64,000 bases of DNA from Zingiber officinale (Eukaryota > Streptophyta > Magnoliopsida > Zingiberales > Zingiberaceae), in NCBI RefSeq assembly GCF_018446385.1, contig NC_055990.1:134366996-134430995 (forward strand), given 5' to 3'. Below, in pieces: positions 1-9,720 of this stretch. Numbering within the stretch: position 1 is the stretch's first letter; each line of letters opens with the position of its first letter. A program made the translations under genes and the position numbers. Below the pieces are notes generated by a model, which was given only the letters and a program-made list of their open reading frames with translations, was not told the origin of the DNA and ran no database searches.

Positions 1-207
1 CATGTTTTTGATAACTTCGCATGTTAGTTTAATTTCAAATTGTACGGTTTAGTATGCCATTAAATCAGCCATGTTTTTGATAACTTCACATGTTAGTTTA
101 ATTTCAAATTGTATGGTTTAGTATGCCATTAAATCAGCCATGTTTTTGATAACTTCGCATGTTAGTTTAATTTTGAATTGTACGGTTGAATTGTATGGTT
201 TGATAAC
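1..207. repeat. 69-bp tandem repeat, about three copies, cut by window edge
   Basis: Units start near positions 1, 70 and 139, each opening with CATGTTTTTGATAACTTC and ending near AAATCAGC. Copies 1 and 2 differ by only a few bases; the third is rearranged from about 180. The array ends where recognisable Gypsy gag sequence begins (about 208-213), so it marks a break in that gag. It probably continues left of the window. Each unit carries an in-frame stop when read in the gag frame, so it is not coding. Confidence 0.85.
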
Positions 208-209
208 TT

Positions 210-1822
210 CGACGAAGGTCCGATGAATGGTGTAGTTGGCAATCACCACTCGAATGATTAAAGCATCGTGATGAGGAATCTTGACCTCCTCCAAATCATT
301 GGGGCCAAAGCTGATCTGAGGCCCTTCGGCCCTTTCCTTGCTGCACCCCACGGCATGGATCTCCAACCGCCGAGCATATGACTTTCGGGCTCGATTGGAG
401 TCACCGCCGGTCGGTCCACTACTTGTCATGCCTATCTCTCCCCAGGAAGCGTTGTTCCTGTTTTCCTCTTCCCCGGCGGATGACCTATTTCACTTGGCCG
501 GGATCCTGGAGGGATCGATTTCCTCCTTTCGTTAATGGTGATGGCACTCGGGCTCCCTTCTTTCTTCCTCTCGCTACCTCGTCGATCGGTGTTGATCCCG
601 TCGATCAGGGGATGGGGAGCAGCGACGATATCTTCTGGGGGCCAGTCGGCTAACGATCGATGTCAGCCCTTGGCAGTCCCGTGTGTTGTGCATTGCCGAC
701 TGGTGGAATGAACAAAAGATAGGCGTCCATACTTTACCCTTCGACGCCTTGGGCCTACCGGACGACACATGTTGTACAGCATGTGCCCTGGTCTCTGGGT
801 GCAGTCGTGCTCCTTCAGCCCTCAACCCCTTGGGCGGCAGATGGCTGCTAGCTGATCGGTGCTGAATGCTCAGTCAACGCCTCCTTTCTTCTAGTCGCCT
901 GGGCTTCTTCCACGTTGATGTACTCGTTGGCCTTCTTGAGCATGTGGTCGAAGTCCCTCGACAACTTCCTGATGAGTGACCAGAAAAAATCTCCCTCGGT
1001 GAGCCCCTGGGTGAAGGCATTCATCATGGTCTCGGATGAGACTGAGGGGATATCCATGGCCACTTGGTTGAAGTATTGAATATACGCTCGAAGCGCTTCC
1101 TTGAGCCCATGCTTTAGGGCGAAGAGGCTGATGCTTGTCTTTTGGTAGCGTCGGCTGTTAGCGAAGTGGTGCTGGAAGGTGGCTTGGAAGACTTTGAAGC
1201 TGCATATCGAGCCATCTGGCAGTCTTCTGAACCAATACTATGCCGATTCGGAGAGAGCCATGAGAAAAACTCTGCACTTCACTCCGTCCGTGTATTGGTG
1301 TAGCGTAGCCTCATTGTCGAACCGATCCAGATGATCATCTGGGTCAGTCGACCCGTTGTACATTCCAATTGTCAACAGGGTGTAGTGTCGGGGGAGAGGG
1401 TCTTGTAGGATCTCCTCTGAGAACTTCCTGTTGATCCATTCTGGAGACGTGACATTTCAAGGCGCTTTGCCTTTCCACGCATCCCGAACGGGTGCATCGT
1501 CTGAAGATGATCCCCGCTCCTGATGCGCTTGTGCTATCTCTGAGGGGGTTTGGAACAAAGCTCGATGGAAGGGGATCGGCATAGGTGGTGCTTCCCCTTG
1601 GGTGTCGGTCGGCCTCCGGTTCTGTCCCCATACGGAGAGTTGCTCTGCTTGGTCTTCTTACCCCGCTCGCATATCAGCCGCCAATGTTGCAGGTTGCGAT
1701 GCTAGTTGATTGGCTAGCGCCTGTTGCTGTTGCTCTATTATTTTTGCTGCTCGTGCCTGCACAAGCATCTCTAGCTCTTCCTGAGTGAGCGTCATGGCGG
1801 TTAGTCGTCCAGCGTCTTCCAT
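210..1822 (-). pseudogene. Gypsy (Tat-type) gag fragment, degenerate
   Basis: Read on the minus strand from an ATG at 1822, this follows the gag of the more complete Tat element at 41.2-43.0 kb: MEDAGRL start, a Q-rich stretch, the LHQYTDGVKCRVFL and WFRRLPDGSI segments of the retrotransposon gag domain, then AMDIPSVSSETMMNAFTQGL and ANEYINVEEAQATRRKEA. Several stops and indels interrupt the frame, for example near 1666, 1456 and 1236. The match ends in the protease region, just before the catalytic aspartate segment (…NYTIHRTFVEV), where the 69-bp tandem repeat takes over. It is a non-functional relic; pol is absent from the window. Confidence 0.85.
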
Positions 1823-1846
1823 CTTCTCGGCTCGGATTCAGGTGAG

Positions 1847-1867
1847 ATTCCCACAAATGGCGCCAAA
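1847..1867 (-). other. Primer binding site of left Gypsy element
   Basis: Immediately inside the LTR, the minus strand reads TTTGGCGCCATTTGTGGGA. This corresponds to the TTGGCGCCGTCTATGGGAA site of the Tat element at 43.0 kb. The TGGCGCC core is the usual tRNA 3'-end complement in plant Tat/Athila-type Gypsy elements; the exact tRNA cannot be decided by eye. Confidence 0.75.
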
Positions 1868-1869
1868 TA

Positions 1870-2835
1870 TGATCTTGTCTGAAAGTCGAAGAGTTGGATG
1901 TTGGGGGCGTGGCGCTCCTGCTGACTTCTGGTGGACTTCACTCCCGCCTATAACACAAGCAGCATCGGTGCCGATCCAGGGAAGGGGTCTTCCGCGATGG
2001 CCCTCCGACGCTTAAGTCAGTCTCTAGCGAAGCAAGAAGAAACAAGAACTGTAGTGCAATAGTAGAAATCATGAGAAAAGAATACCTCCGTCGATGCTTG
2101 GACCCTCTTTATATAGAGCCTCGGAAGCGTGTGTGCATGCTTCCCAAGGTGAGTACGCATCTCAAAGCTTTCCTTTAAAAGACGTGTAAGTAAAGTGTCT
2201 CTAACACAGTACCTTAATGGGCCGAGTATATCTCTGAAGTGACAGTAGAAGCTTGCACCGTATTCTTCTGTCTAACCATACCACCTGTCAGCAACACTAG
2301 CTCCCAAAAGGATGTCGAAAGATATCTTGCTGTGTCTGTTGCTAGGCCGAATGGAATGGCCACTCGGCCGGAATTCTGTTATCTCTGTGCTGTCTGCTGC
2401 CACGCTGAGCAGGATAGCCGCTCAGCTAAAAGTCTGCTGTCGCACCGAGTAGGATAGTCGCTCGACTGAAAGTCCATTGTCCAAGTATCGTCCGTTGCCG
2501 GGCCGGGCGAGATAGCCGCTCGGCCGAAAGCCCACTGTCCACATACTCGATTGCTGAACCGAGCGGGATAGTCGCTCGGTTGGTAGTTCACTGTCTGCAT
2601 GCTTAGCTGATGTAGAGTTTGCTGATAGACTGAGCAGAAGAGTCGCTCGGCTCAGCTTCTACGCGTCCCTTGAGCGTCAATTTGATTACTCCCAGTGCCG
2701 AAGATGGTAGGTCGGTGCTTAATCCTCGATTGGCGTATGACTCATCCGACCGGTCAACACCGTCCACCCGTTGATCGTCTTGATTTTGATCTTCATCGTG
2801 ACAGTAGGATGGGACCCCTCCTAATCACCGCATCA
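1870..2835 (-). repeat. 5' LTR of left Tat-type Gypsy element
   Basis: The LTR runs from TGATCTTGTC at 1870 to ACCGCATCA at 2835. Its ends match those of the Tat LTRs at 33153 and 43015 (TGATC…GATCA type), with a diverged middle. A TATA motif lies in CTCTTTATATAGAG (2105-2118). Upstream of it in the transcription sense (2330-2660) is an array of inverted-repeat units resembling CCGAGCG…CGCTCGG. The only flank visible is ATGAT after 2835, so a target duplication cannot be tested. Confidence 0.8.
2330..2660. repeat. Inverted-repeat array in Gypsy U3
   Basis: Five or six related units spaced 43-71 bp apart carry a GAGCGGGATAGTCGCTC-like core, at about 2404-2429, 2445-2467, 2500-2525, 2557-2582 and 2627-2655. 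The clearest has perfect 7-bp arms CCGAGCG and CGCTCGG (2559-2579). They are linked by AAAGTCCACTGTC-like sequence. The array lies upstream of the TATA motif in the element's own orientation, which suggests a promoter/enhancer role; that role is inference. Confidence 0.75.
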
Positions 2836-5027
2836 ATGATGGTTTTGGGATTTCAGATTTCGTTGTTAGTGTGAATGGTTGGGCACGATTTCAATTGTTT
2901 TCCTTATAATGCTTAAACTGTGCATGCTCCAAATGAATCTGCCACATGTGATTGGATGACCAGATTGATTTGCCTTATGTCATATTTGCTAATGTAGCAT
3001 TAGGTTCTCTTGGTTTTTTCCAAGATTAGTTTCAAGATTTTGATCTCTTTAGAATGTGTTTATCTTTGTTTTTTTTTTATCTGTTGTTGCCTTGTACATG
3101 TGTAGCATGAGTTTAATCTGCTTCAAGGAATGTTTTACGTCCTGGATTACTCTGTTGTGAGCCTAGCTTTAGGCTTACGTGTATTAATTTACTAATACAA
3201 CATGCACTGTCCGGAGTTACATAGAATGTTATGGAATTCAACATATTTGGTGGAATTGAATTAGTCTATTTTTTTTTTCTTTCCTTTATTCTCAATAAAT
3301 GTAGAGGTGTATGTTGTACAGGATAGAGGACGTAATTGGTTCTAAAGCTTTGAGTATGGTAATATGACTGAGTCTTTGGTATTGGTACCATTGCAGTGAT
3401 CATTAACTTAGGACATGATTGATGCACTATGTGAATTTTGATGATATACTTCGCCACTGGTTACTTTTGCAATTGTTAATTATGAAGTAATATATGCTAA
3501 TATACTTCGTTAATAAAATTAGGATAGTAAATATTATTTTAGACTTCATAAATTAAAAAAAGTGGGTTTCACATATAATTTTAAGCGAGGATTTACTTCG
3601 TAATATATATTCGATGAAGTAATAAGTGTCAAAATAAAATTTATAATTTTAAGTGATGAAATAATAAGTTTGAACCAATTGAAACATGAGTTAAATCGGT
3701 TAATTTTTTCAACCCAATTAATTTCCACGGTATTAAACCCTTAATTAGTTTTATTATGTTTCTCACTTCATTGCTTCCCGTTCTTCCCGACTTTTTTCTT
3801 CCCGACGCGACATACAAGTTTAGGGTTTAACACGGCGATTTCCTCTTCTTCATCAAGGTTCGACGATTTCCTTCTTCATCAACACCACCTGCTAGGTTTC
3901 CTTCTTCTTCATCAACCATCGGCTAGGGTTGTGTTCTTCAGCGACGCGACAGTGCTAGGGTTGTCACGACAGTGCTAGGGTTGTGCTCGCCGCTCGATTC
4001 CACTGTAAGATCCTCTTTCTTACTAGTGTTGTATCTATTTTCTTCTAGATTGAAACTCTTCTTTTGTTAATCTTCAAGATCTTAGCAATTTGTTGGTGAG
4101 ATCCTCTTGTCAATCTTCCCGATTTTTCTGATCTTGTGCTTTTCCCTATATTCATGGCAAAAAAAAAATAATTGAAAGCTTGTTATTCTATTGTGATGTT
4201 TTTCTCTAGAAGTGTTAGAACTTAAAAGATAGTCTTATCTTGATGGTTAAATCCTGTGATCCCAAGTTTATTGCATGAATCAGAAACAATTCTTCACATT
4301 GCCCATAATTATATGAAAACTAATTTTTATATTGAATTGCATAAAAGGATATGGCTAGAAAATATGGCTACAGAAAGTCAAGTAGAATGAAATTTAGATG
4401 AGATGGGGTTCAATTGAGTTGGTACTAGTTAGGTCCAAGTCAATGAATATGGATGTAGGACTGTTTATTAATTTTCCTGAGTTCATCATGGTTCAAACAG
4501 AGTGTCTCAGAGATGACAGTTTGCATAAGATGAAGGATTAAGGTGGATGGTGGTGCTTAGGGTAAATGGCTTGATTAATTCTGTGATATTAGATGTTGCT
4601 TGTCCGTTCACAGATTCAACTATGTTATATTGCTTTAATTTTGTTTAACATGTGTCACAATAGGATTGACTCTCTATTGATATCTTAAGAAAGCATTTGT
4701 TTACTCTAGTGTGCTTTGCTGCTTCACAAGCATTCCATCCATTGACTTAGTGGATATTTTCCCCATAACATTTCCCCCATAGATCATGCCCTTCGAAATC
4801 TCATTTGTAGAATCTGATGTTATATTAATTCGGCCTTTTCTTGACATCTGCCTTAGCTTCCATGTCGTACCTTCCGTTACTAAAGACCTTGACAGTTAGT
4901 AATTATTGTATTAATAATATGTTAATAATAGTAATTTCATAAGTATGATATACAATTAAAGTTTAAACCAGTTGAGTTGATAAAATAATAATTCTAAAAC
5001 CCTTGCAAAAGGAGGGCATTAGACTAA
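2836..5027. other. Non-coding stretch, possible CACTA 5' region
   Basis: No convincing gene is present. From 3480 to 3760 there are several ACTTCGT/GATGAAGTAAT-like motifs in AT-rich DNA, which could be sub-terminal repeats of a transposon. From 3770 to 4015 the sequence becomes C/T-rich with repeated TTCTTCATCAA and GTGCTAGGGTTGT motifs and ends in a possible splice donor (CCACTGTAAGATCC). It looks like a plant 5' leader, perhaps that of the transposase gene starting at 6249. No CACTA left terminus was found. Confidence 0.4.
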
Positions 5028-5244
5028 GGGGGTGCTTGGTTCGGGTAAGGGAATGGGAAAGGATATGGGAATGATTGTAAATATTATTGAAATGGGAATA
5101 ATACTCATACCCCTCATATTAGTGGGGAATGGCCCATTCCTCTATTTAGAGGAATGAATCCGTGGGTCCCACCTTCATTTCCCCAAACCAAGTACAAGTT
5201 TAGTTTCATTCTCATTTCAAACCCCCCAAACAAGCAGCCCCTAA
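5025..5244. mobile_element. Tourist-like (PIF/Harbinger) MITE
   Basis: A 214-bp element (5028-5241) flanked by TAA on both sides (5025-5027 and 5242-5244). It begins GGGGGTGCTTGGTT and ends AAACAAGCAGCCCC, imperfect terminal inverted repeats. A 3-bp TAA duplication with G-rich GGTGCTTGGTT termini is typical of plant PIF/Harbinger-derived MITEs. It has no coding capacity of its own. Confidence 0.85.
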
Positions 5245-6248
5245 GTCCTGAAATCACCTCAACAATTTCATGCTTTTGAGTTTCTTCCTTTACATCATGT
5301 TCATGGCTATTCTCTATCATCTTATCTGTGGATCTTAGCATCCAATCCAACCCTAATTCCTTCCTTACAATCTCTTCATTGTTTTGATGAAATAGGTCTC
5401 TTTCACTATCATTGTCAGAAACGTCCACTGCTGAGCAGCAATAAAGCAATAAAAAAAACAATAAATCAATTAAGTCCATAACTCTACATCCCAAAAACTA
5501 TATAAACCGATTGTGCAAAATAATAATAATAATAATAATAAGTTTAAGAAAAAAGGACAAAGTTCTAGAAATGGTTACCAGATCTTTTTTCCTTTCGCTT
5601 ATTTTTCACTTCTCTACTTCTCTTTCTTTGTTTTCGCTTTAACTTGCCTTTCCTCTCATTCTCTTCAGACGATGATGAATAATCATCCGATGATTCTTAT
5701 CTTCTCTTCCTTAAGTCTCTCCTCTTGATCTTTTTGTCTCCAGATTCATCTGAATCTGAATGAGAAGCAAAGGAATCAAGAAGCAAAGGAATGCTCCTTG
5801 ACAATCTAGTATATGACAACAAAAAAAAAACAATCTTATTAGCTTAACATCAAGTTCAAGCCCAAATTTCTACAAAATAACGTTAAACTATAAATAAAAA
5901 GTTAGGAAAATGAAATTAAGCCAACGTATCTAGTCATCCACATAGCATGAGTCATGCGCACCATTTGTTTAACATAATTATGAAACTACTGATTGACTCT
6001 TTTGTTAACCAACCCATATTATAAACAACTCAATACCATTAGAAGTTAGTTTATTAATGCTAATAAAATTTTCTTCATACCACACACCTACCTCTTTGAA
6101 TTGTCTCTTCTTAATTCTTGCATTAGGATTTATAAATTAAAGTTCCATGGGATTTACATTTTGAACTACATGTAGTTTTAACTTTTGTTTATTCACTTTA
6201 ATATCTTTTAATGTTGACCTATTTGTTTGTAGATTTTGCTTGATTTAA
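5245..6248. other. Non-coding stretch upstream of transposase
   Basis: AT-rich sequence with no supported gene. It includes an (AAT)n microsatellite at 5519-5541 and a C/T-rich tract at 5580-5750. It may be 5' intron or leader sequence of the CACTA transposase. Confidence 0.4.
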
Positions 6249-7766
6249 ATGGATAAATCTTGGATATACTTGGATAGAAGATCCAAACAGTATGAGGAGG
6301 GTGTGGAACAGTTCATTAGATATTGTTTACAGAATCCCAGTATTGACCCCAATGATATTCATTGTCCTTGTTGCAAATGTATCAATCTTAAAAAAGGATC
6401 GGTGAAGTCCATTTCAGAGCATCTTTATTTCCATGGTTTTAGTCAAAATTATGTGAATTGGATTTGGCATGGTGAGCCCGCCAAAGATGATAAAGTAAAA
6501 TGGAGTGTCAACCAGGAGCCAATTAATAATGATTATGACAACTTTGAAACCGCTCATATGTGTGAGGCAGCGTATGATAACTATACAGAAAACCCTGAAG
6601 AATTTATGAAATTTTTAGAGGAATCAGAGAAGCCGCTGTACAAGGGATGTCAACGTTACACAAAATTGAGTGCACTTGTGAAACTGTACAATACCAAAGC
6701 AAGGCATGGAATGAGTGATGCTCTGTTTTCAAATTTACTATTGGATTTTGGGGATATGTTGCCAAATAATCACAATTTACCGTCCTCAATGTATGATGTA
6801 AAAAAGACGTTGAGTTGTTTGTCGTTGACTCATGAAAAGATTCATGCTTGTTCTAATGATTGCATTCTTTATAGGAAGTAATATAAAAACTGCGTAAGTT
6901 GCCCTAAATGTGGCTTGTCACGGTGGAAGTTAACCAAAAATAAGGTTGAGAAGAAAGGTATTCCTGCTAAGGTGGTTTGGTATTTCCCTCCCATACCAAG
7001 ATTTAAGCGCATGTTTAAATCTTTAGAGACCTCAAGAAATTTAACATGACATGCAGATTCTACAAGAGTTGTTAGTCAGTTACGTCATCCAATTGATTCA
7101 CCATCGTGGAAGTTGGTGGATCATATGTGGCCCGACTTTGAAAGTGAGCCAAGAAATCTTCGTCTAGCACTTGCAGCCGATGGCATTAATCCTCATAGCA
7201 ACCTTAGTAGTCGGTACAGCTATTGGCCAATTATGTTGGTTAACTATAATTTACCTCCAAATATGTGCATGAAGAGGAAATACATTATGCTAACTATGCT
7301 CATTTCAGGGCCTAAGCAGCCTGGAAACGATATTGATGTCTATCTGGAGGTGTTAGTTGAAGATTTGCAACAATTGTGGGCAGGAGTTGATGGAGTCTAT
7401 GATGCTTATCGAAGGGAGTTCTTAACTCTTAAAGGAGTCTTATTATGGACCATCAATGATTTTCCTGCCTACGGTAACCTTAGTGGATGTACTACACATG
7501 GTTATTATGCATGTCCATTATGTGGAGAAGATACTTATGCAAGACACTTGGAAAATGGGAAGAAAATGTCATTTACGAGCCATAGACGATTCCTATCACG
7601 GTTTCATCCCTATCGTAGGCAAATGAAGGAGTTTAATGGCATGGAAGAACTTGGAGAAGTAGCTAGACCATTATCTGGGATTAAGTTGTTTGAGAAACTT
7701 TCTGACATAAGGTGTGAGTTTGGAAAGAAGATAAGTGTGAGAGGGAAAAATTCGCCATGCATTTGA
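6249..7766 (+). pseudogene. CACTA (En/Spm) tnp2-type transposase, broken
   Basis: The ATG at 6249 opens MDKSWIYLDRRSKQYEEGVEQF, typical of the transposase-associated domain at the N terminus of plant CACTA transposases, with a CPCCKC cysteine motif. After an in-frame TAA (about 6879) the same frame continues with NCVSCPKCGLSRWK, then a TGA near 7048, then the tnp2 core: LRLALAADGINP, YSYWPIMLVNYNLPP, SGPKQPGNDIDVYL, LLWTINDFPAYGNLSG, YACPLCGEDT and HRRFL. The match stops near FEKLSDIRCEFGKK, well before the end of a normal tnp2 protein, followed by degenerate sequence. Both stops can be single-base changes. The element cannot encode active transposase from this copy. Confidence 0.9.
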
Positions 7767-8173
7767 GATAAAAATAAGGAGAATTTTCATTAAAAAAATA
7801 TGATGATCACATTCGCCATGCATTTAAACATGCAAAGTTAAGGGGGAAAAATCACCATTCATCATCGAGAAAAATTGGATAAGGATTTCAAATTTTTGGA
7901 AAAGTCAGGAGTTTAAAAAAAGAAGTCACTAAAATAAAATAAATCAATCTTTTAATTCTGAAGAAATGTCTGGACATATGTGAGAGGTTTTATCAATATG
8001 GATGAGCATAGACGTAGACTGATAATTTTTAACTCTCCTAATATTTTGTTAATCTATTTTACACTATTTAATAATTTATAATTATCTTTTTTAGCCAAAG
8101 AAATGGAAAAGGAGCCTAATTTTATAGATATTTTCACCTGCACATTTCAGAAAAAGATAAGACTTGGAGCGAC
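7767..8173 (+). pseudogene. Residual CACTA coding sequence, second gene 5' part
   Basis: Mostly AT-rich decayed sequence, with a repeated GCCATGCATTT at about 7755 and 7815. From about 8097, after TTTTTTAG, an open stretch reads FTCTFQKKDKTWSD in one frame and stops at the Copia insertion point. It resumes after the Copia element at 28695 (RAK then a GTAATT donor). The sequence resembles the second, Ptta-type plant CACTA protein, but this assignment rests on a short match. Confidence 0.5.
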
Positions 8174-8282
8174 TGTTGGTGCTGGAAACATCCGACAATC
8201 GAACCTGAGTTTGGATAATGGCAAAAGATTCAAAGTTAAGGTGGTTGGTGATCTAACGGTCTGAATGAGATTGTAGGAAAGT

Positions 8283-8580
8283 CCTAAGTGTACTTAGGCA
8301 AAAACCCTAACTGTGGTTAGGCAAGGTGAAAACCCTAGGGGCGATAACCCTAGGTCATAGGGGGTGGTAACCCTATGCGAAAAGTCTTGGTGGGTCGAGT
8401 GCTTCAGGCAAAAGTCCTAGGGGGGGGGGGGTAAGGCTAGGTGGAAAGTCCTGATGTCGCGAACCAGGTGAAAGACTGGACCAGCCGGGAAGCGGAAGTC
8501 CAGCAGAAAGTCTGGAAGCATCGAGCACCGAGCAAAAGTCCAGTCGATCTGGAGGATCGCACTGGCATCAGGTAAATCTC
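8283..8580. repeat. Chain of inverted repeats in Copia U3
   Basis: Consecutive inverted repeats visible by eye: CCTAAGT/ACTTAGG (8283-8298), CCTAAC/GTTAGG (8305-8320), CCTAGGG/CCCTAGG (8334-8354), CATAGGG/CCCTATG (8356-8377), a degenerate unit at about 8417-8442, and near 8545-8572 CCAGTCGATC facing GATCG-C-ACTGG. They are separated by AAAGTC-like linkers. The same series occurs in the other three LTRs of the family. Confidence 0.85.
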
Positions 8581-8807
8581 CTGAGTGGAGTAGGTGAGGA
8601 CGCGTTCCCTGTAGAGAGAACAGTAGGCGTCGAGTCGACCTAGGGTTTCCGGTCAGAACCCCGAAGTCAAACTCGGACAGTCCGATGATTGTCGTTCACT
8701 TATATTATTATGTTTTATGTGCTAACTTTGTGCTGCAGGGTATTTTTGGGATTAATGTATCTTGCAGGGACCAAAGTGCAAAGAATAGCCTCGGATGAAC
8801 AGTACTG

Positions 8808-9050
8808 AGGCGCCTCCATGGAGCTTGGAGGCGCCTCGGGTGCGAGCCGAAGCCAGCTGTCCAGAAGGGTTGGAGGCGCCTTGAAGGAAGCTCAAGGCAC
8901 CTTGAACAGGTGATTTAAGGCGCCTTGGACAGTGATGAAGGCGCCTTGAGATGGATAAAAGGCAGTGGTCAAAGCTTCATCGCAGAGTCATTTCCGGGAT
9001 AAAACTTAGGGATTCAAGGCGCCTTGGAGCCTGATGGAGGCGCCTTGAAC
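8808..9050. repeat. GGCGCC palindrome array in Copia LTR
   Basis: Seven GGCGCC cores plus one GGCACC variant, mostly as AAGGCGCCTTG or GGAGGCGCCTC, lie within about 240 bp just upstream of the TATA motif. The arrangement is repeated in the 3' LTR and, on the opposite strand, in both LTRs of the inner copy. Confidence 0.88.
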
Positions 9051-9466
9051 ACCCTTTATAAGAGGGTCTCGACCAGCAACTCAAAAAGTCAAGTACCAAG
9101 CGATCCATCTACAACGTTCTGCTAACGAAAGGCTCCAGATAAGCTGCGACAAGTTTCCGACAACCCGACGCTCCGATTTCTGTAAATTTTGTTGTCGGTA
9201 TTGCTTAGATTTTCTGTACTCATTTCATACTTGTACTATTGACGATTCTATAGTTGTTGCCCACTGAAAGCGGTCAACGACCGCGGGCCTTCGAGTAGCA
9301 GTCGAACTAGACTCCGAACGAAGTAAACACCTTGCGTCTTTCTGTGTGCTTTTAATTTCCGCTGCATTTATTACTTTGTTAACTCTTCGTACGATTTATG
9401 ATTACGAATCGAACGAAATAGCCACGAGCGTTATTCACCCCCTCTAGCGCTTCTGGATCCAACAAT

Positions 9467-9478
9467 TGGTATCAGAGC
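9467..9478 (+). other. Primer binding site, initiator tRNA-Met
   Basis: TGGTATCAGAGC lies 2 bp inside the 5' LTR. It is complementary to the 3' end of plant initiator tRNA-Met and is the standard Copia PBS. Confidence 0.93.
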
Positions 9479-9720
9479 GGGGTTGTTTTGAATCGGTACA
9501 ACCACCTTTCAAAACAAAATTTCGTGGTATTTTCAGATTTTTCGGAGTCAATTAGAATTTAGCTTTATAGCTATATTCTAATTCTTTTTTCGAATCGGTT
9601 TTTGCTCGAAGTTGGTGTAACACCACTCGAGTTTGTTTTCTTTTAAATTATTCCCGCACTAATAATCCAAGACTTAGTCTTGGAACAGATTTTCGTTGTT
9701 TTTGTCGTGCAGAAGTTCAA

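Larger units (their letters stand above)
8174..9464 (+). repeat. 5' LTR of outer Copia
   Basis: Starts TGTTGGTGC and ends GGATCCAACA. U3 holds a chain of short inverted repeats (8283-8580) and then an array of GGCGCC palindromes (8808-9050). The TATA motif lies in an inverted repeat ACCCT-TTATAAG-AGGGT (9051-9067), so transcription should start about 30 bp downstream. A 12-bp G run (about 8419-8430) interrupts one of the hairpin units. Confidence 0.92.

Noticed and set aside
5114..5494. 126-residue minus-strand frame upstream of the transposase
   Set aside because: Overlaps the MITE and its flank; no recognisable family and poor initiation context.
8808..9050. Regularly spaced palindromes as a CRISPR-like array
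   Set aside because: Plant LTR context, irregular spacers, units too short, no cas genes.
9467..9478. TGGTATCAGAGC motifs as tRNA gene pieces
   Set aside because: They are retrotransposon primer binding sites; no tRNA cloverleaf is present.
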